From Spirulina subsalsa FACHB-351 (GTDB lineage Bacteria; Cyanobacteriota; Cyanobacteriia; Cyanobacteriales; Spirulinaceae): a stretch of DNA of 64,000 nt. Below the pieces are notes generated by a model, which was not told the origin of the DNA, ran no database searches, and worked only from the letters and a program-made list of their open reading frames with translations. Position 1 is the first letter of the stretch, and the number at the start of each line of letters is the position of its first letter. The position numbers were made by a program, and so were the translations under genes. The DNA lies in the NCBI RefSeq assembly GCF_026130165.1, contig NZ_JAIHOM010000005.1, positions 1-64,000 of the forward strand, read 5' to 3'. This document shows, piece after piece, positions 44,815 through 52,658 of this stretch.

Positions 44815-44895
44815 ATGATTCAAGTTGCTGAACACAAAATCAACAAAGACAAGCTGATTGCTTATCTAACAGAACATATTCAACAAAAGTTTTAA
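44815..44895 (+). pseudogene. 26-codon frame after the antitoxin-like gene, possible gene remnant
   Basis: ATG 44815 to TAA 44893-44895 encodes MIQVAEHKINKDKLIAYLTE plus six residues. It starts 18 bp after the antitoxin-like gene and overlaps the convergent 44866 gene by 30 bp. No ribosome binding site is clear. It may be what is left of a partner gene, or chance. Confidence 0.25.
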
Positions 44896-45048
44896 AAAAA
44901 AGGCGGTGCTTAAATTTTGGGATAAGTCAATGGGGGCGGGAATCATCTCCCCACGCATATCTAAAACTTGGACTAGGACTAAGTAAATTACGGCTAAAAA
45001 GATAGAAATTGCTCCGGTAATGATGGCTAAAATTTTACCTCGATCCAT
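44866..45048 (-). CDS. Small single-pass membrane protein near petJ
   Basis: 60 residues. MDRGKILAIITGAISIFLAV continues to YLVLVQVLDMRGEMIPAP: one membrane helix (about 5-28) followed by a polar segment. I recognise this as a conserved cyanobacterial small hypothetical protein with an (M)(D/E)RGKILAIITGAI start, but know no function. It lies 144 bp downstream of petJ on the same strand, with a hairpin between. Confidence 0.65.
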   Translation of the reverse strand: MDRGKILAIITGAISIFLAVIYLVLVQVLDMRGEMIPAPIDLSQNLSTAFFLKLLLNMFC

Positions 45049-45120
45049 AGTTTTTAAAGAAAAATAAGATGGGGCAAGCGTTGCGCTCTGTTGACAATTT
45101 ATGATAAATCTCGGAAAGAA

Positions 45121-45151
45121 TACCCCACCCTACTACATTTAGGGCGGGGTA
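45121..45151 (-). terminator. Hairpin downstream of petJ
   Basis: TACCCCACCCT (45121-45131) pairs with AGGGCGGGGTA (45141-45151) with one mismatch around a 9-nt loop, 42 bp after the petJ stop. It may end the petJ transcript, although there is no strong T run on the minus strand. Confidence 0.5.
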
Positions 45152-45192
45152 CTTCATTATAACGACACTTGTAAAAGATAACTAGGTTAAAA

Positions 45193-45528
45193 CTACCAGC
45201 CTTTTTCGGCTTGTGCTAAAACGTAGGCGGCAACGTCTTCAATTTGTTGTTCGTTGAGTTTGCCGAGGAAAGCAGGCATGGCGGCCTTTCCTTTGCTGAT
45301 CTGGGTTTTAATGGCATCTAAGGACAACATCCCGTATTTTTCAAGGTCGGATTTTTGTAGCGTTTTGGCGGGATTGACGACGTTTTTTCCGCCGAGGTGA
45401 CAAGCGGCACAGTTGGCCTGGAAGAGGCTGGCACCTTTGGCGGGATTGCCTTCAGCGAGGGCAGGATGGGCAAAGGATAAGGTAGTGATGGCCAGCAACA
45501 GGGCAATCACCCAACGTAATGTTCTCAT
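45193..45528 (-). CDS. petJ: Cytochrome c6
   Basis: 111 residues. A signal peptide ends at about residue 25 (HPALA/EGNPAKG), sending the 86-residue mature protein to the thylakoid lumen. The haem site is Cys40, Cys43, His44 (CAACH) and the axial Met84 is in KAAMPAF. It carries electrons from the cytochrome b6f complex to photosystem I or to the terminal oxidase, often replacing plastocyanin when copper is low. AGAGGAG lies nine bases before the ATG. No copper-response site is evident in the 57-155 bp upstream. Confidence 0.97.
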   Translation of the reverse strand: MRTLRWVIALLLAITTLSFAHPALAEGNPAKGASLFQANCAACHLGGKNVVNPAKTLQKSDLEKYGMLSLDAIKTQISKGKAAMPAFLGKLNEQQIEDVAAYVLAQAEKGW

Positions 45529-45684
45529 GGAATGAATCTCCTCTCAATACAGCTATGGTTGAGCATTAGGGGTTATTGTTGAAAGTTGGCCGGGGTTTTG
45601 TCAAAAGACAGCTTGTCGAAGTTGGGCATTGGGGGCGGAAGGGTGCATTATGTTAAGGGTGAGTGTTTTCGATGTGAGAGGACG

Positions 45685-46668
45685 ATGGATGTTTTAGTTG
45701 AGGATGCGATCGCCGAAAATCCCCCTAATGAACCGATGGCTGCTGTCCAGACTTGGGAGTTAAGCAAGGTTTATCGCAGTGGGTTTTGGTTGAGTCAGAA
45801 AATTGCCTCGTTACAAAGCTTAACGCTACGGGTAGAGCAAGGGGAAACCTTTGGTTTGTTGGGACCCAATGGGGCGGGGAAAACCACGCTGTTAAAGATT
45901 CTCTTAGGGATTGTACGACGGACTGGGGGACGGGCGACAGTGTTGGGGAAACCCATTGGCGATCGCACCGTCAAACAACAGATCGGCTATTTACCCGAAA
46001 ACCCCTACTTTTACGACTATCTCACCGGATGGGAATTCCTACGCTTCACCGGGGATTTATTCAGCATCCCCCTAGACGAACAAAAGCAACGGATTCCCGA
46101 ACTCTTGGATATGGTAGGGTTAGCTCAAAGCACCGCCCGCAAGAAGGAATTACGGCAATATTCTAAGGGGATGTTACAACGGATTGGGTTAGCCCAAGCG
46201 TTAATCAACGACCCGGATTTAATCTTTTTAGATGAACCTATGTCCGGTTTAGATCCCACAGGACGTTATCGCATTCGAGAAATTATTCTCGCCTTAAAAG
46301 CCCAACAGAAAACCATCTTTTTCAACTCCCATATTTTGGCCGACGTTGAACAGATTTGCGATCGCGTCGCCATCCTCGCTCAAGGGGAACTCCTCTGTAT
46401 CGGCACCATTGACGAACTTCTAGGGCGTTCCCCCCACTATACAGTAAGCGGCATCGGCGGCAACCTAGACATCCTCAAACGTTGGGTAAACCCCCTCGAA
46501 TACAACGAAACCGGATGGCAAGGTCAACTTCAAGGCAATCCTCAAGAATTCCTCGCCACCTTAAAGCTTATGGATGCCCAACTCATCACCATGACCCTCC
46601 TACAAAATACCCTAGAAAGCTATTTTCTCGACCAACTCCAACAACGGGGCATTGATACCAGTCGGTGA
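45685..46668 (+). CDS. ABC transporter ATP-binding protein, ABC-2 exporter type
   Basis: 327 residues from ATG 45685; ATG 45736 is also possible, while an open frame from 45586 has an unlikely Cys-rich extension. It has Walker A GPNGAGKTT, signature YSKGMLQRIGLAQAL, Walker B LIFLDEPMSGLDP and the H-loop FNSHI. The C-terminal part (about 240-327) is the extended domain of drug/polysaccharide/ABC-2 exporters (CcmA/NatA group). No membrane partner gene is adjacent. The C-terminal half changes to C-rich codons compared with the start. Confidence 0.88.
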   Translation: MDVLVEDAIAENPPNEPMAAVQTWELSKVYRSGFWLSQKIASLQSLTLRVEQGETFGLLGPNGAGKTTLLKILLGIVRRTGGRATVLGKPIGDRTVKQQIGYLPENPYFYDYLTGWEFLRFTGDLFSIPLDEQKQRIPELLDMVGLAQSTARKKELRQYSKGMLQRIGLAQALINDPDLIFLDEPMSGLDPTGRYRIREIILALKAQQKTIFFNSHILADVEQICDRVAILAQGELLCIGTIDELLGRSPHYTVSGIGGNLDILKRWVNPLEYNETGWQGQLQGNPQEFLATLKLMDAQLITMTLLQNTLESYFLDQLQQRGIDTSR

Positions 46669-46760
46669 CGACTAGCCACAGGGGAAGTCCCCATGAGATA
46701 ATCACGCCTTCCCCTGCTAGTCTAATGGTTGATCTTACCTCTTCGGTTTAGTCCCCCTCT

Positions 46761-47039
46761 ATGGTTTCCTTTAATCTGCGTGATCCTCAATATCGTCTGG
46801 CCTTACAACATCGCATTGAAATGCAGCGCCAGTCTAGTCTTGCCACTTGGATTGAACCTGAGTTATTAGAAGCCGCCCGCGTGATTTATTACACTTACTA
46901 TCAAGTCCATAAAGCAGTGCCTTGGGTGCCCTTAGGAGTAGTCATTAATGCCCGCAATCGTCGCGGAACGTTAGTCTTTCATTTCAAACCTGCCCTACTG
47001 CCCAGAGAACGTTTTATTCCCTTAGAAGAAATTGTGTAA
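46761..47039 (+). CDS. Conserved cyanobacterial hypothetical protein
   Basis: 92 residues, soluble, with no known domain. It reads as a helix (LRDPQYRLALQHRIEMQRQ) followed by EPELLEAARVIYYTYYQ and a strand pair containing VINARNRRGTLVFHF. It looks like a conserved cyanobacterial protein of unknown function. It lies 92 bp after the ABC ATPase on the same strand. Confidence 0.6.
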   Translation: MVSFNLRDPQYRLALQHRIEMQRQSSLATWIEPELLEAARVIYYTYYQVHKAVPWVPLGVVINARNRRGTLVFHFKPALLPRERFIPLEEIV

Positions 47040-47148
47040 CCCGCCATTTTAAACCCTTTTGACCCAAAACTCTAACCTTTTAAGCCTAATAATCTAAGGA
47101 GATTTATTAAAATATATCCCCACAAACTGACTCAGGATACTTTTATAT

Positions 47149-48765
47149 ATGCTCAATTTATTACCTTCTAATCCATCACCAGAATTTAACAATAAAATAA
47201 AAAATTATACCAATCTTTTTCTAAATACTCTCTCAATCGTTATTCTCTGTTCCTTCTGTGCCTTAATCATCCAGCGAACCTTTAGTCAAGTCATTATTGA
47301 TCATGTAGAAGGGCAAGTTGCTAGTGTTTCTTGGGCTTTTATAGACCAAAATTATCCCCTTTATCATAGCTTTGACAATCCAGAACGCTACACCATTGTT
47401 TACGGTCCACTCCTGTATATAATCACAGGAATATTTTTAAAGCTCTTCAGTCCTAATATTTGGGTCCTTAAACTTCCCACGGCTTTAGCTTTACTATTTA
47501 GCCTTGTCTGTCTTTTTGCGGTTATACAAAAGATCCAAAATTCTAAAACCGCACTACGGATGACAGCCTTTATTTCACTCATTATCCTCTGTTTCGGCAC
47601 AGTTTACGGACATCTTTTATTTTTAATTCGCTCAGATGCCTTAATCTTCCTCTTTACCTGTCTAGGGTTATGGGCAGTCATTCAGAAAAATAAAGTTCAC
47701 GCTCTGATTTTACTATCCCTCAGTTTTGGCATTAGTTTTAACTTAAAAATAACGGCAGTCTTATATTTCTTGCCCTTTTATCTACTACTCTTTACTCAGC
47801 ATGGCTTAACCTTAACGTTAGTTTCAGGATTTGCTGGAATTATATTAGGATTAATGCCCTTTCTCCATCCACAAATTTCATGGATTAATTACATAAAATG
47901 GCTCATTGTGACAACTAATCACGGATTTTATTTCCATTTGTTGCTTGATAATTTAAAAACAACTTTTTATCTATTTTTGCCCATTATATTGATTACAGTT
48001 TCTTTGTGGATGGAAAACAAGCCTCAATTTCACAAAGTGATTAAGTCGCTGCAATTTTACTTTTATGTTTTATTATTCAGCACAGCCGCAACTATAGTTA
48101 TTGCGTCTAAAGGGGGAGCAGGCAGCCATCATTTAATTCCTTTAATTCCGGGAATTTTATATCCTTTTTTGCTGTTATTTAAAATTGAAACCCCCTTAGA
48201 TTACCACAAACTCTTAAGCCAAAACTCTGTCACCCTTCCTAACACCCGTATCTCACGGATTATCTCTATAATAATCGCTCTGACGCTCATAGTCTTTACC
48301 GCCAACCACGCCGGGATTAAAGGTGTATTTGTGGCGCAATATTACAGCACAGATGTATCTGAAGTAATCAATGATCTTCACTGGATTTTATCAAGTTATC
48401 CCAATCAAACCATCGGCATGGGATACGCCAAACATGAACAATATGCACTGACTCATTATCGCTCTTTATTAGTTTTTGCAGGCAACCCACTTTTAATCGA
48501 TGGTGCGGCCTTAATGGATATGCAAACGGACGGGATTGAAATTCCTCAGAGAACTTTAGAGGATTTGTCGTCCTGTAGAAATCAAATTTGGCTTATTCCA
48601 AAAGAGGGAGAGCAGGATGGAGAACCTTTTGCTCAACTCAATTACTATCTCCCCAATCCCCCATTATTTAGTGAAGAGTTTCGCCAAACTTTTTTAGAGA
48701 ACTATGAACCCCGTAGACAAAGCCAATTTTTTACCCTTTGGTTTTGTAAAAATAATTCAGAATAG
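47149..48765 (+). CDS. Polytopic glycosyltransferase-like membrane protein (GT39/PMT-like)
   Basis: 538 residues with ten or more membrane helices and a soluble C-terminal part (about 400-538). The first extracytoplasmic loop has an acidic residue pair in DHVEGQVASVSW and IYGPLLYIITGIFLKLFSPN, as in the family using polyprenyl-phosphate sugars to glycosylate proteins or lipids (GT39/GT83 type). Sugar and acceptor are unknown. The gene is AT-rich relative to its neighbours, like the membrane protein gene at 12280, and may be laterally acquired. Confidence 0.75.
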   Translation: MLNLLPSNPSPEFNNKIKNYTNLFLNTLSIVILCSFCALIIQRTFSQVIIDHVEGQVASVSWAFIDQNYPLYHSFDNPERYTIVYGPLLYIITGIFLKLFSPNIWVLKLPTALALLFSLVCLFAVIQKIQNSKTALRMTAFISLIILCFGTVYGHLLFLIRSDALIFLFTCLGLWAVIQKNKVHALILLSLSFGISFNLKITAVLYFLPFYLLLFTQHGLTLTLVSGFAGIILGLMPFLHPQISWINYIKWLIVTTNHGFYFHLLLDNLKTTFYLFLPIILITVSLWMENKPQFHKVIKSLQFYFYVLLFSTAATIVIASKGGAGSHHLIPLIPGILYPFLLLFKIETPLDYHKLLSQNSVTLPNTRISRIISIIIALTLIVFTANHAGIKGVFVAQYYSTDVSEVINDLHWILSSYPNQTIGMGYAKHEQYALTHYRSLLVFAGNPLLIDGAALMDMQTDGIEIPQRTLEDLSSCRNQIWLIPKEGEQDGEPFAQLNYYLPNPPLFSEEFRQTFLENYEPRRQSQFFTLWFCKNNSE

Positions 48766-48805
48766 AGATAATTTTTCTCTTCTCTCTCCGTGACTACCCA
48801 TCCTT

Positions 48806-49846
48806 TTAAATCCCTAGGATTGCTTTAATATCCGCCACCAATTCATCAATCCTTTCTCCTGTTGTTGCCCAACTACACATCAAACGAATGCCCCCCACTC
48901 CGATAAAATTATAGAACAACCAACCTTTCTCCCGTAACTGGTAAATTACCTCTTCTGGCATCTGGACAAATACCCCATTAACTTCTGTGGGGAACATTAA
49001 CCGGAGTTGGGGAATTGCCGCTAATTGTGTGGCTAAATAACGGGCGCACTCGTTGGCATGGCGGGCATTTTTTAGCCAAGTGTCCTGATGTAATAATCCT
49101 AACCAAGGAGCGGCAATAAAGCGCATTTTAGAGGCTAATTGTCCCGCTTGTTTACACCGATAGGCAAAATCTTCCGCTAAAGTTCTATCAAAAAATATCA
49201 CGGCTTCCCCCATTGCCATCCCGTTTTTTGTGCCGCTAAAACACAAAATATCTACCCCAGAACGCCATGTAATCTCCGCCGGACTTCTCCCTAGTGCGAC
49301 AACTGCGTTGGCAAATCTAGCGCCATCCATGTGAATTTTTAACTGATATTGATCGGCAACAGATTTGATGGCTTTGAGTTCGTCAACTTGATAGACTGTT
49401 CCTAATTCTGTGGCTTGGGTTAAACTAATGACTTTGGGTTTAGGGTAGTGAATATCCTGCCGTTTGGTGACAATTTTGGCAATTCCTTCTGGGGTTAATT
49501 TGCCATTTTCTCCCGGACTTAATAATAATTTAGATCCGTTAGAAAAAAATTCTGGTGCGCCACATTCGTCGGTTTCTACATGGGCGACTTCGTGGGCAAT
49601 CACACTATGATAGGATTGGCATAAGGTGGCTAACGCTAAGGAATTAGCGGCTGTTCCATTGAAGACAAAAAACACTTCACAATCGATTTCAAAGAGTTCT
49701 CGAAAGGCATTGGCGGCTTTTTCTGTCCATTGATCATTGCCGTAGGCAGGAGAACTTCCTTGATTGGCACTGATTAAAGCGTCTAATACTTCAGGACACA
49801 TTCCTGAGTAATTATCACTGGCAAATTGTTCTAATTGTTCTAACAT
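48806..49846 (-). CDS. ltaE: Low-specificity L-threonine aldolase
   Basis: 346 residues. A fold type I PLP enzyme that splits threonine (and allo-threonine) into glycine and acetaldehyde. Lys207 in CFSGTKNGMAMGEA is the PLP Schiff-base residue and Asp174 (IHMDGARFANA) holds the pyridine ring. The N-terminus ASDNYSGMCPEVLDAL is typical. It is divergent from the 5-formyl-THF cyclo-ligase gene with only 18 bp between start codons. Both enzymes connect to glycine/one-carbon metabolism, so shared control is plausible. Confidence 0.9.
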   Translation of the reverse strand: MLEQLEQFASDNYSGMCPEVLDALISANQGSSPAYGNDQWTEKAANAFRELFEIDCEVFFVFNGTAANSLALATLCQSYHSVIAHEVAHVETDECGAPEFFSNGSKLLLSPGENGKLTPEGIAKIVTKRQDIHYPKPKVISLTQATELGTVYQVDELKAIKSVADQYQLKIHMDGARFANAVVALGRSPAEITWRSGVDILCFSGTKNGMAMGEAVIFFDRTLAEDFAYRCKQAGQLASKMRFIAAPWLGLLHQDTWLKNARHANECARYLATQLAAIPQLRLMFPTEVNGVFVQMPEEVIYQLREKGWLFYNFIGVGGIRLMCSWATTGERIDELVADIKAILGI

Positions 49847-49864
49847 CTGGAAAGTTAAAAGATA

Positions 49865-50440
49865 GTGTCTGAGTTAAAATCTACCCTACGTCATCAACTT
49901 TTAGGGCAACGAAAAGCACTCTCTCAGGAGGTGTGGCGAGAAAAAAGCGATCGCCTTTGTCAACATCTCCTCGCGTCTCCCCCTTTTCAAGCCGCCACTA
50001 CGATTTTAAGTTATTGCAGTTTTCGCCAAGAACCGGATTTAACTCTATTGTGGCAACAATCAGAAAAACAATGGGGGTTGCCTCGATCTGTCGGTAAATC
50101 TTTAATCTGGCATCGCTGGCAGCCCTCAGAAGGCTTAGTTCAGGGAAAATATGGCATTTTTGAACCTCACCCCGATTCAACGGGCTTATCGGGGGAGGAG
50201 GTGGATTTAATCCTCGTTCCGGCTGTGGGATGCGATCGCCTTGGCTACCGTTTAGGCTACGGGGGAGGCTTCTATGATCGGCTGTTGGCAGATCCCCCTT
50301 GGTGCAATATTCCCACCATCGGCATTATTTTCCACTTCGCCCTCTCCCCCCAACTCCCCCGAGACAGTTGGGATCGTCCCCTTCAGTTTATCTGTACTGA
50401 ACAAGCATTCCTGTCCTGCTGTGATGATCATCACGACTAA
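49865..50440 (+). CDS. 5-formyltetrahydrofolate cyclo-ligase
   Basis: 191 residues, GTG start. It converts 5-formyl-THF to 5,10-methenyl-THF with ATP. The N-terminal LRHQLLGQRKALS and the C-terminal signature GCDRLGYRLGYGGGFYDRLL (ATP-binding and substrate residues) are diagnostic. The start lies 18 bp from the divergent threonine aldolase start, so each promoter must extend into the other gene's coding DNA. Confidence 0.92.
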   Translation: MSELKSTLRHQLLGQRKALSQEVWREKSDRLCQHLLASPPFQAATTILSYCSFRQEPDLTLLWQQSEKQWGLPRSVGKSLIWHRWQPSEGLVQGKYGIFEPHPDSTGLSGEEVDLILVPAVGCDRLGYRLGYGGGFYDRLLADPPWCNIPTIGIIFHFALSPQLPRDSWDRPLQFICTEQAFLSCCDDHHD

Positions 50441-50467
50441 AAGGTTGTCAAGTCACAGCAATAAATC

Positions 50468-50485
50468 TTTACATTGCGTTACATT
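50468..50485 (+). promoter_or_regulatory. HLR1 box, RpaB-binding site
   Basis: TTTACATTGCGTTACATT is a perfect match to the HLR1 consensus (G/T)TTACA(T/A)(T/A)NN(G/T)TTACA(T/A)(T/A). RpaB binds this site to control high-light genes (hli, psbA, psaAB). It is 46 bp upstream of the Psb34-like ATG (50532), in position to repress or activate it. An RpaB-like regulator is encoded at 25953. Confidence 0.85.
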
Positions 50486-50531
50486 AAGTAACAACAAAGG
50501 AAATACAGCACACCCAAACGGAGGTACGCGA

Positions 50532-50702
50532 ATGTACACCACAATCAGCCCCGAAGGACAACTCAACAACTACGCCAGCGAACCCAAAATGTATTATGCC
50601 CAGTACCCCAATCAAGCGCAGCAAAAACGCTATGTGCGTCAAGGGGCGTTAGCCATTCTCCTCGTCACGAGCTTAATCCTGATGGCTTTTGCAGTGAGCT
50701 AG
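50532..50702 (+). CDS. psb34: Psb34-like photosystem II assembly protein
   Basis: 56 residues from ATG 50532, with GGAGGT seven bases upstream. The soluble N-terminus has GQLNNYASEPKMYYAQYP, as in Psb34 (Ssl1498 family): LNNFA-EPK-Y, then a basic turn KRYVRQ and one membrane helix (about 37-55) ending AFAVS. Psb34 binds CP47 in photosystem II assembly intermediates, competing with high-light-inducible proteins. The HLR1 box upstream fits a high-light-controlled role. The identification is by sequence pattern only. The TAG stop is shared with a repeat element. Confidence 0.7.
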   Translation: MYTTISPEGQLNNYASEPKMYYAQYPNQAQQKRYVRQGALAILLVTSLILMAFAVS

Positions 50703-50824
50703 GGCTTGCTGAATAACTGTACTCGTGGGGCTAGGGAATAGGGAATAGGGAATAGGCAATAGGGAATTTCTCCCCTGCTCCCCTGCTCCCCTGCTCCCTC
50801 TCCCCGAGTTATGCAGCCAGCCCT
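50701..50824. repeat. MITE-like element with 18-bp inverted ends
   Basis: AGGGCTTGCTGAATAACT (50701-50718) and AGTTATGCAGCCAGCCCT (50807-50824) are inverted repeats with two mismatches. The 124-bp span contains tandem GGGAATA heptamers (50733-50766) and CCCCTGCT octamers (about 50771-50800). CTA lies at the outside of both ends, a possible target duplication. No transposase is present. The left end overlaps the stop codon of the Psb34-like gene. Confidence 0.75.
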
Positions 50825-50837
50825 CTAATTGGTGAAA

Positions 50838-52283
50838 TTAGCCCACAGAATCCGCCCAATCCTTAGCCCAGTCTAGGGTTTTCTTCACCTCAAGGAGTGT
50901 GGGAGCCTCACAATAGAGGCGTAAAACGGGTTCAGTACCACTAAAACGAATCAGTAACCAACTGCCATCCTCCAACCGGAACTTATAACCATCAATGGCT
51001 AAACAATCCGTGACAGCCTTTCCTAGGATGGTTTGAGGGGTTTCCTTTTCCAGTTTCTCCAGTAACTTCCCTCGGATTTCCATACTGGCTAAATGAACAT
51101 CAACCCGATCGTAGCTGAAGTTAAAGCCCGTTTTAGCTTGGAGTTCCCCGTAAAGGGTGCTAAGGTCTTTCCCCGACTGCACAATGGCTTCTAGGACGTA
51201 TAAAGCCGAAAGGAGCGCATCCCGTTCCGGGATATGAGTCCCATAGCCAATCCCCCCGGATTCTTCGCCCCCAATCAGGACCGTTTGGCTTAACATTCGT
51301 TCGGCAATGTATTTATAACCAATGGGGGTTTCATAGAGGGGGATATGATAGAAGTCGGCTACACGGGGGATGAGATCAGAACCGCTCACGGTTTTAATAA
51401 TCTCTCCGGTGAACTGTTTGCGTTCTGCCAGATGTTCAATCAAAATCGGGATGAGAATTTGGGAACTGAGGAAGTTTCCTTGTCCATCGACGGCGGCAAT
51501 GCGATCGCTATCTCCATCAAACACAAACCCCACCCGCAAGGCATCCCCCCCCGTTTTAGCCCCTTCCCGAATAGTGCGGAACAAATCGGCTAAATACTTA
51601 GGGAGTGGCTCCGGTGCGCCCCCCCCAAACAGGGGATCCCGTTCTCCGTTTAACTCATGAATCTCTAGCCCTAACAGCCGTTTAAACCCCGTTGCGGCGG
51701 CCCCGTGCATCACATCGGCGAAAACCTCGATTTTCCCCCCACGAATAGCGTCTTGAATCTCGGGAATATTGACTTTAGTCTGCAATTCTTGACAATAACT
51801 CGCCCAAGGATCAAACATCGTCAGGGTACCCGGGGGGCGGTTAAATGAGTTTTCTTGTTCTAACAGCGCTTCAATTTGTTGGGTAATCTCTCCCGTGACA
51901 GATCCCCCGAAAGCCCCTTTCACTTTTAGGCCCAAATACCCCGCCGGATTGTGACTGGCGGTGATCACCAGCGCCCCCAAAGCAGAGCGAGCATGAGCTT
52001 CCCAAGATAGGGCGGGAGTGGGGGAAAAGGTATCCGCTAAAAGGACATCAAACCCAGCATTCTGGACAGCTTCGGCGGCAGCTTGGGCGAAATTCTCAGC
52101 CATGAAGCGGCGATCATAACCCACAACAATCAAATTATTCTGGGAAACCTGGGCATAATTACGGGCGAGGACTTGGGCAGCGAGGGGGGCGACTTGCACG
52201 AGGCGCTCAAAGGTAAAGTCGGCGGCAATCAAACCGCGCCAGCCATCAGTGCCAAATTTGATCGGATTTATGGTAACAGGCAT
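50838..52283 (-). CDS. Phosphoglucomutase/phosphomannomutase family protein
   Basis: 481 residues. It interconverts hexose 1- and 6-phosphates in the cytoplasm. Ser110 in ITASHNPAGY is the phospho-serine, FDGDSDR (about 257) binds Mg2+, GGEESGG selects the sugar, and the C-terminal RFSGTEPVLRLY binds phosphate. Whether glucose, mannose or another sugar is preferred cannot be told by eye. Its 3' end is next to the MITE-like element. Confidence 0.92.
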   Translation of the reverse strand: MPVTINPIKFGTDGWRGLIAADFTFERLVQVAPLAAQVLARNYAQVSQNNLIVVGYDRRFMAENFAQAAAEAVQNAGFDVLLADTFSPTPALSWEAHARSALGALVITASHNPAGYLGLKVKGAFGGSVTGEITQQIEALLEQENSFNRPPGTLTMFDPWASYCQELQTKVNIPEIQDAIRGGKIEVFADVMHGAAATGFKRLLGLEIHELNGERDPLFGGGAPEPLPKYLADLFRTIREGAKTGGDALRVGFVFDGDSDRIAAVDGQGNFLSSQILIPILIEHLAERKQFTGEIIKTVSGSDLIPRVADFYHIPLYETPIGYKYIAERMLSQTVLIGGEESGGIGYGTHIPERDALLSALYVLEAIVQSGKDLSTLYGELQAKTGFNFSYDRVDVHLASMEIRGKLLEKLEKETPQTILGKAVTDCLAIDGYKFRLEDGSWLLIRFSGTEPVLRLYCEAPTLLEVKKTLDWAKDWADSVG

Positions 52284-52356
52284 GAATATTTTTTTGACAG
52301 AAACCCTTAGTCTGAATCTTAGCGCTGTTCCCCAACCAGTTCACAGTAATTTCGAC

Positions 52357-52395
52357 TAGGGAACAGGGAATAGGGAATAGATAATTGATAATTGA
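52357..52395. repeat. GGGAATA and AATTGATA tandem repeats
   Basis: Heptamers of GGGAATA (about 52361-52380) are followed by ATAATTGATAATTGAT (to 52395). Same motifs as at 3.4, 27.1, 28.2 and 50.7 kb. They border the 62-bp inverted-repeat element at 52400 and lie upstream of hisC and the mutase gene. Confidence 0.75.
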
Positions 52396-52399
52396 TATT

Positions 52400-52461
52400 A
52401 GAAACCGGGTTTTTGCTAGGGTGTATCGAGAAAACTAGACAATGAACGCAACCCGGTTTCT
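52400..52461. repeat. 62-bp inverted-repeat element, copy 2
   Basis: AGAAACCGGGTT (52400-52411) and AACCCGGTTTCT (52450-52461) are perfect 12-bp inverted repeats around a 38-nt centre, as in the copy at 43633-43694. The next three bases inside the left arm (TTT) are shared; the centre otherwise differs. Confidence 0.85.
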
Positions 52462-52500
52462 GGCTCAAGTTAGTCAATGACATTACACCCGACTCCTGAC

Positions 52501-52622
52501 CTCCCCCGCTCCCCTGCTCCCCTGAGAATTGATAATTGATAATTGAGAATTGAGAATTGAGAATTGATAATTGTCAATTGTCAATTCCCCGCTCCCCTGC
52601 TCCTCTGCTCCCCACTCCCCCC
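52501..52622. repeat. Compound CCCCTGCT / AATTGATA repeat tract
   Basis: The tract has C-rich octamers (GCTCCCCT, 52508-52523), then AATTGATA/GAGAATT and TCAATTG heptamers (52527-52586), then C-rich octamers again (52587-52622). It forms the region directly upstream of hisC, whose ATG is at 52659, so the hisC promoter must be embedded in or close to repeats. Confidence 0.8.
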
Positions 52623-52658
52623 CAGTGATAAACTAGATCCATTGCCCGACCGTGAATT

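Noticed and set aside
45586-45684. N-terminal extension of the ABC ATPase with CFRCER
   Set aside because: It is upstream of a plausible ATG, not family-like, and the Cys pair does not form a recognised motif.
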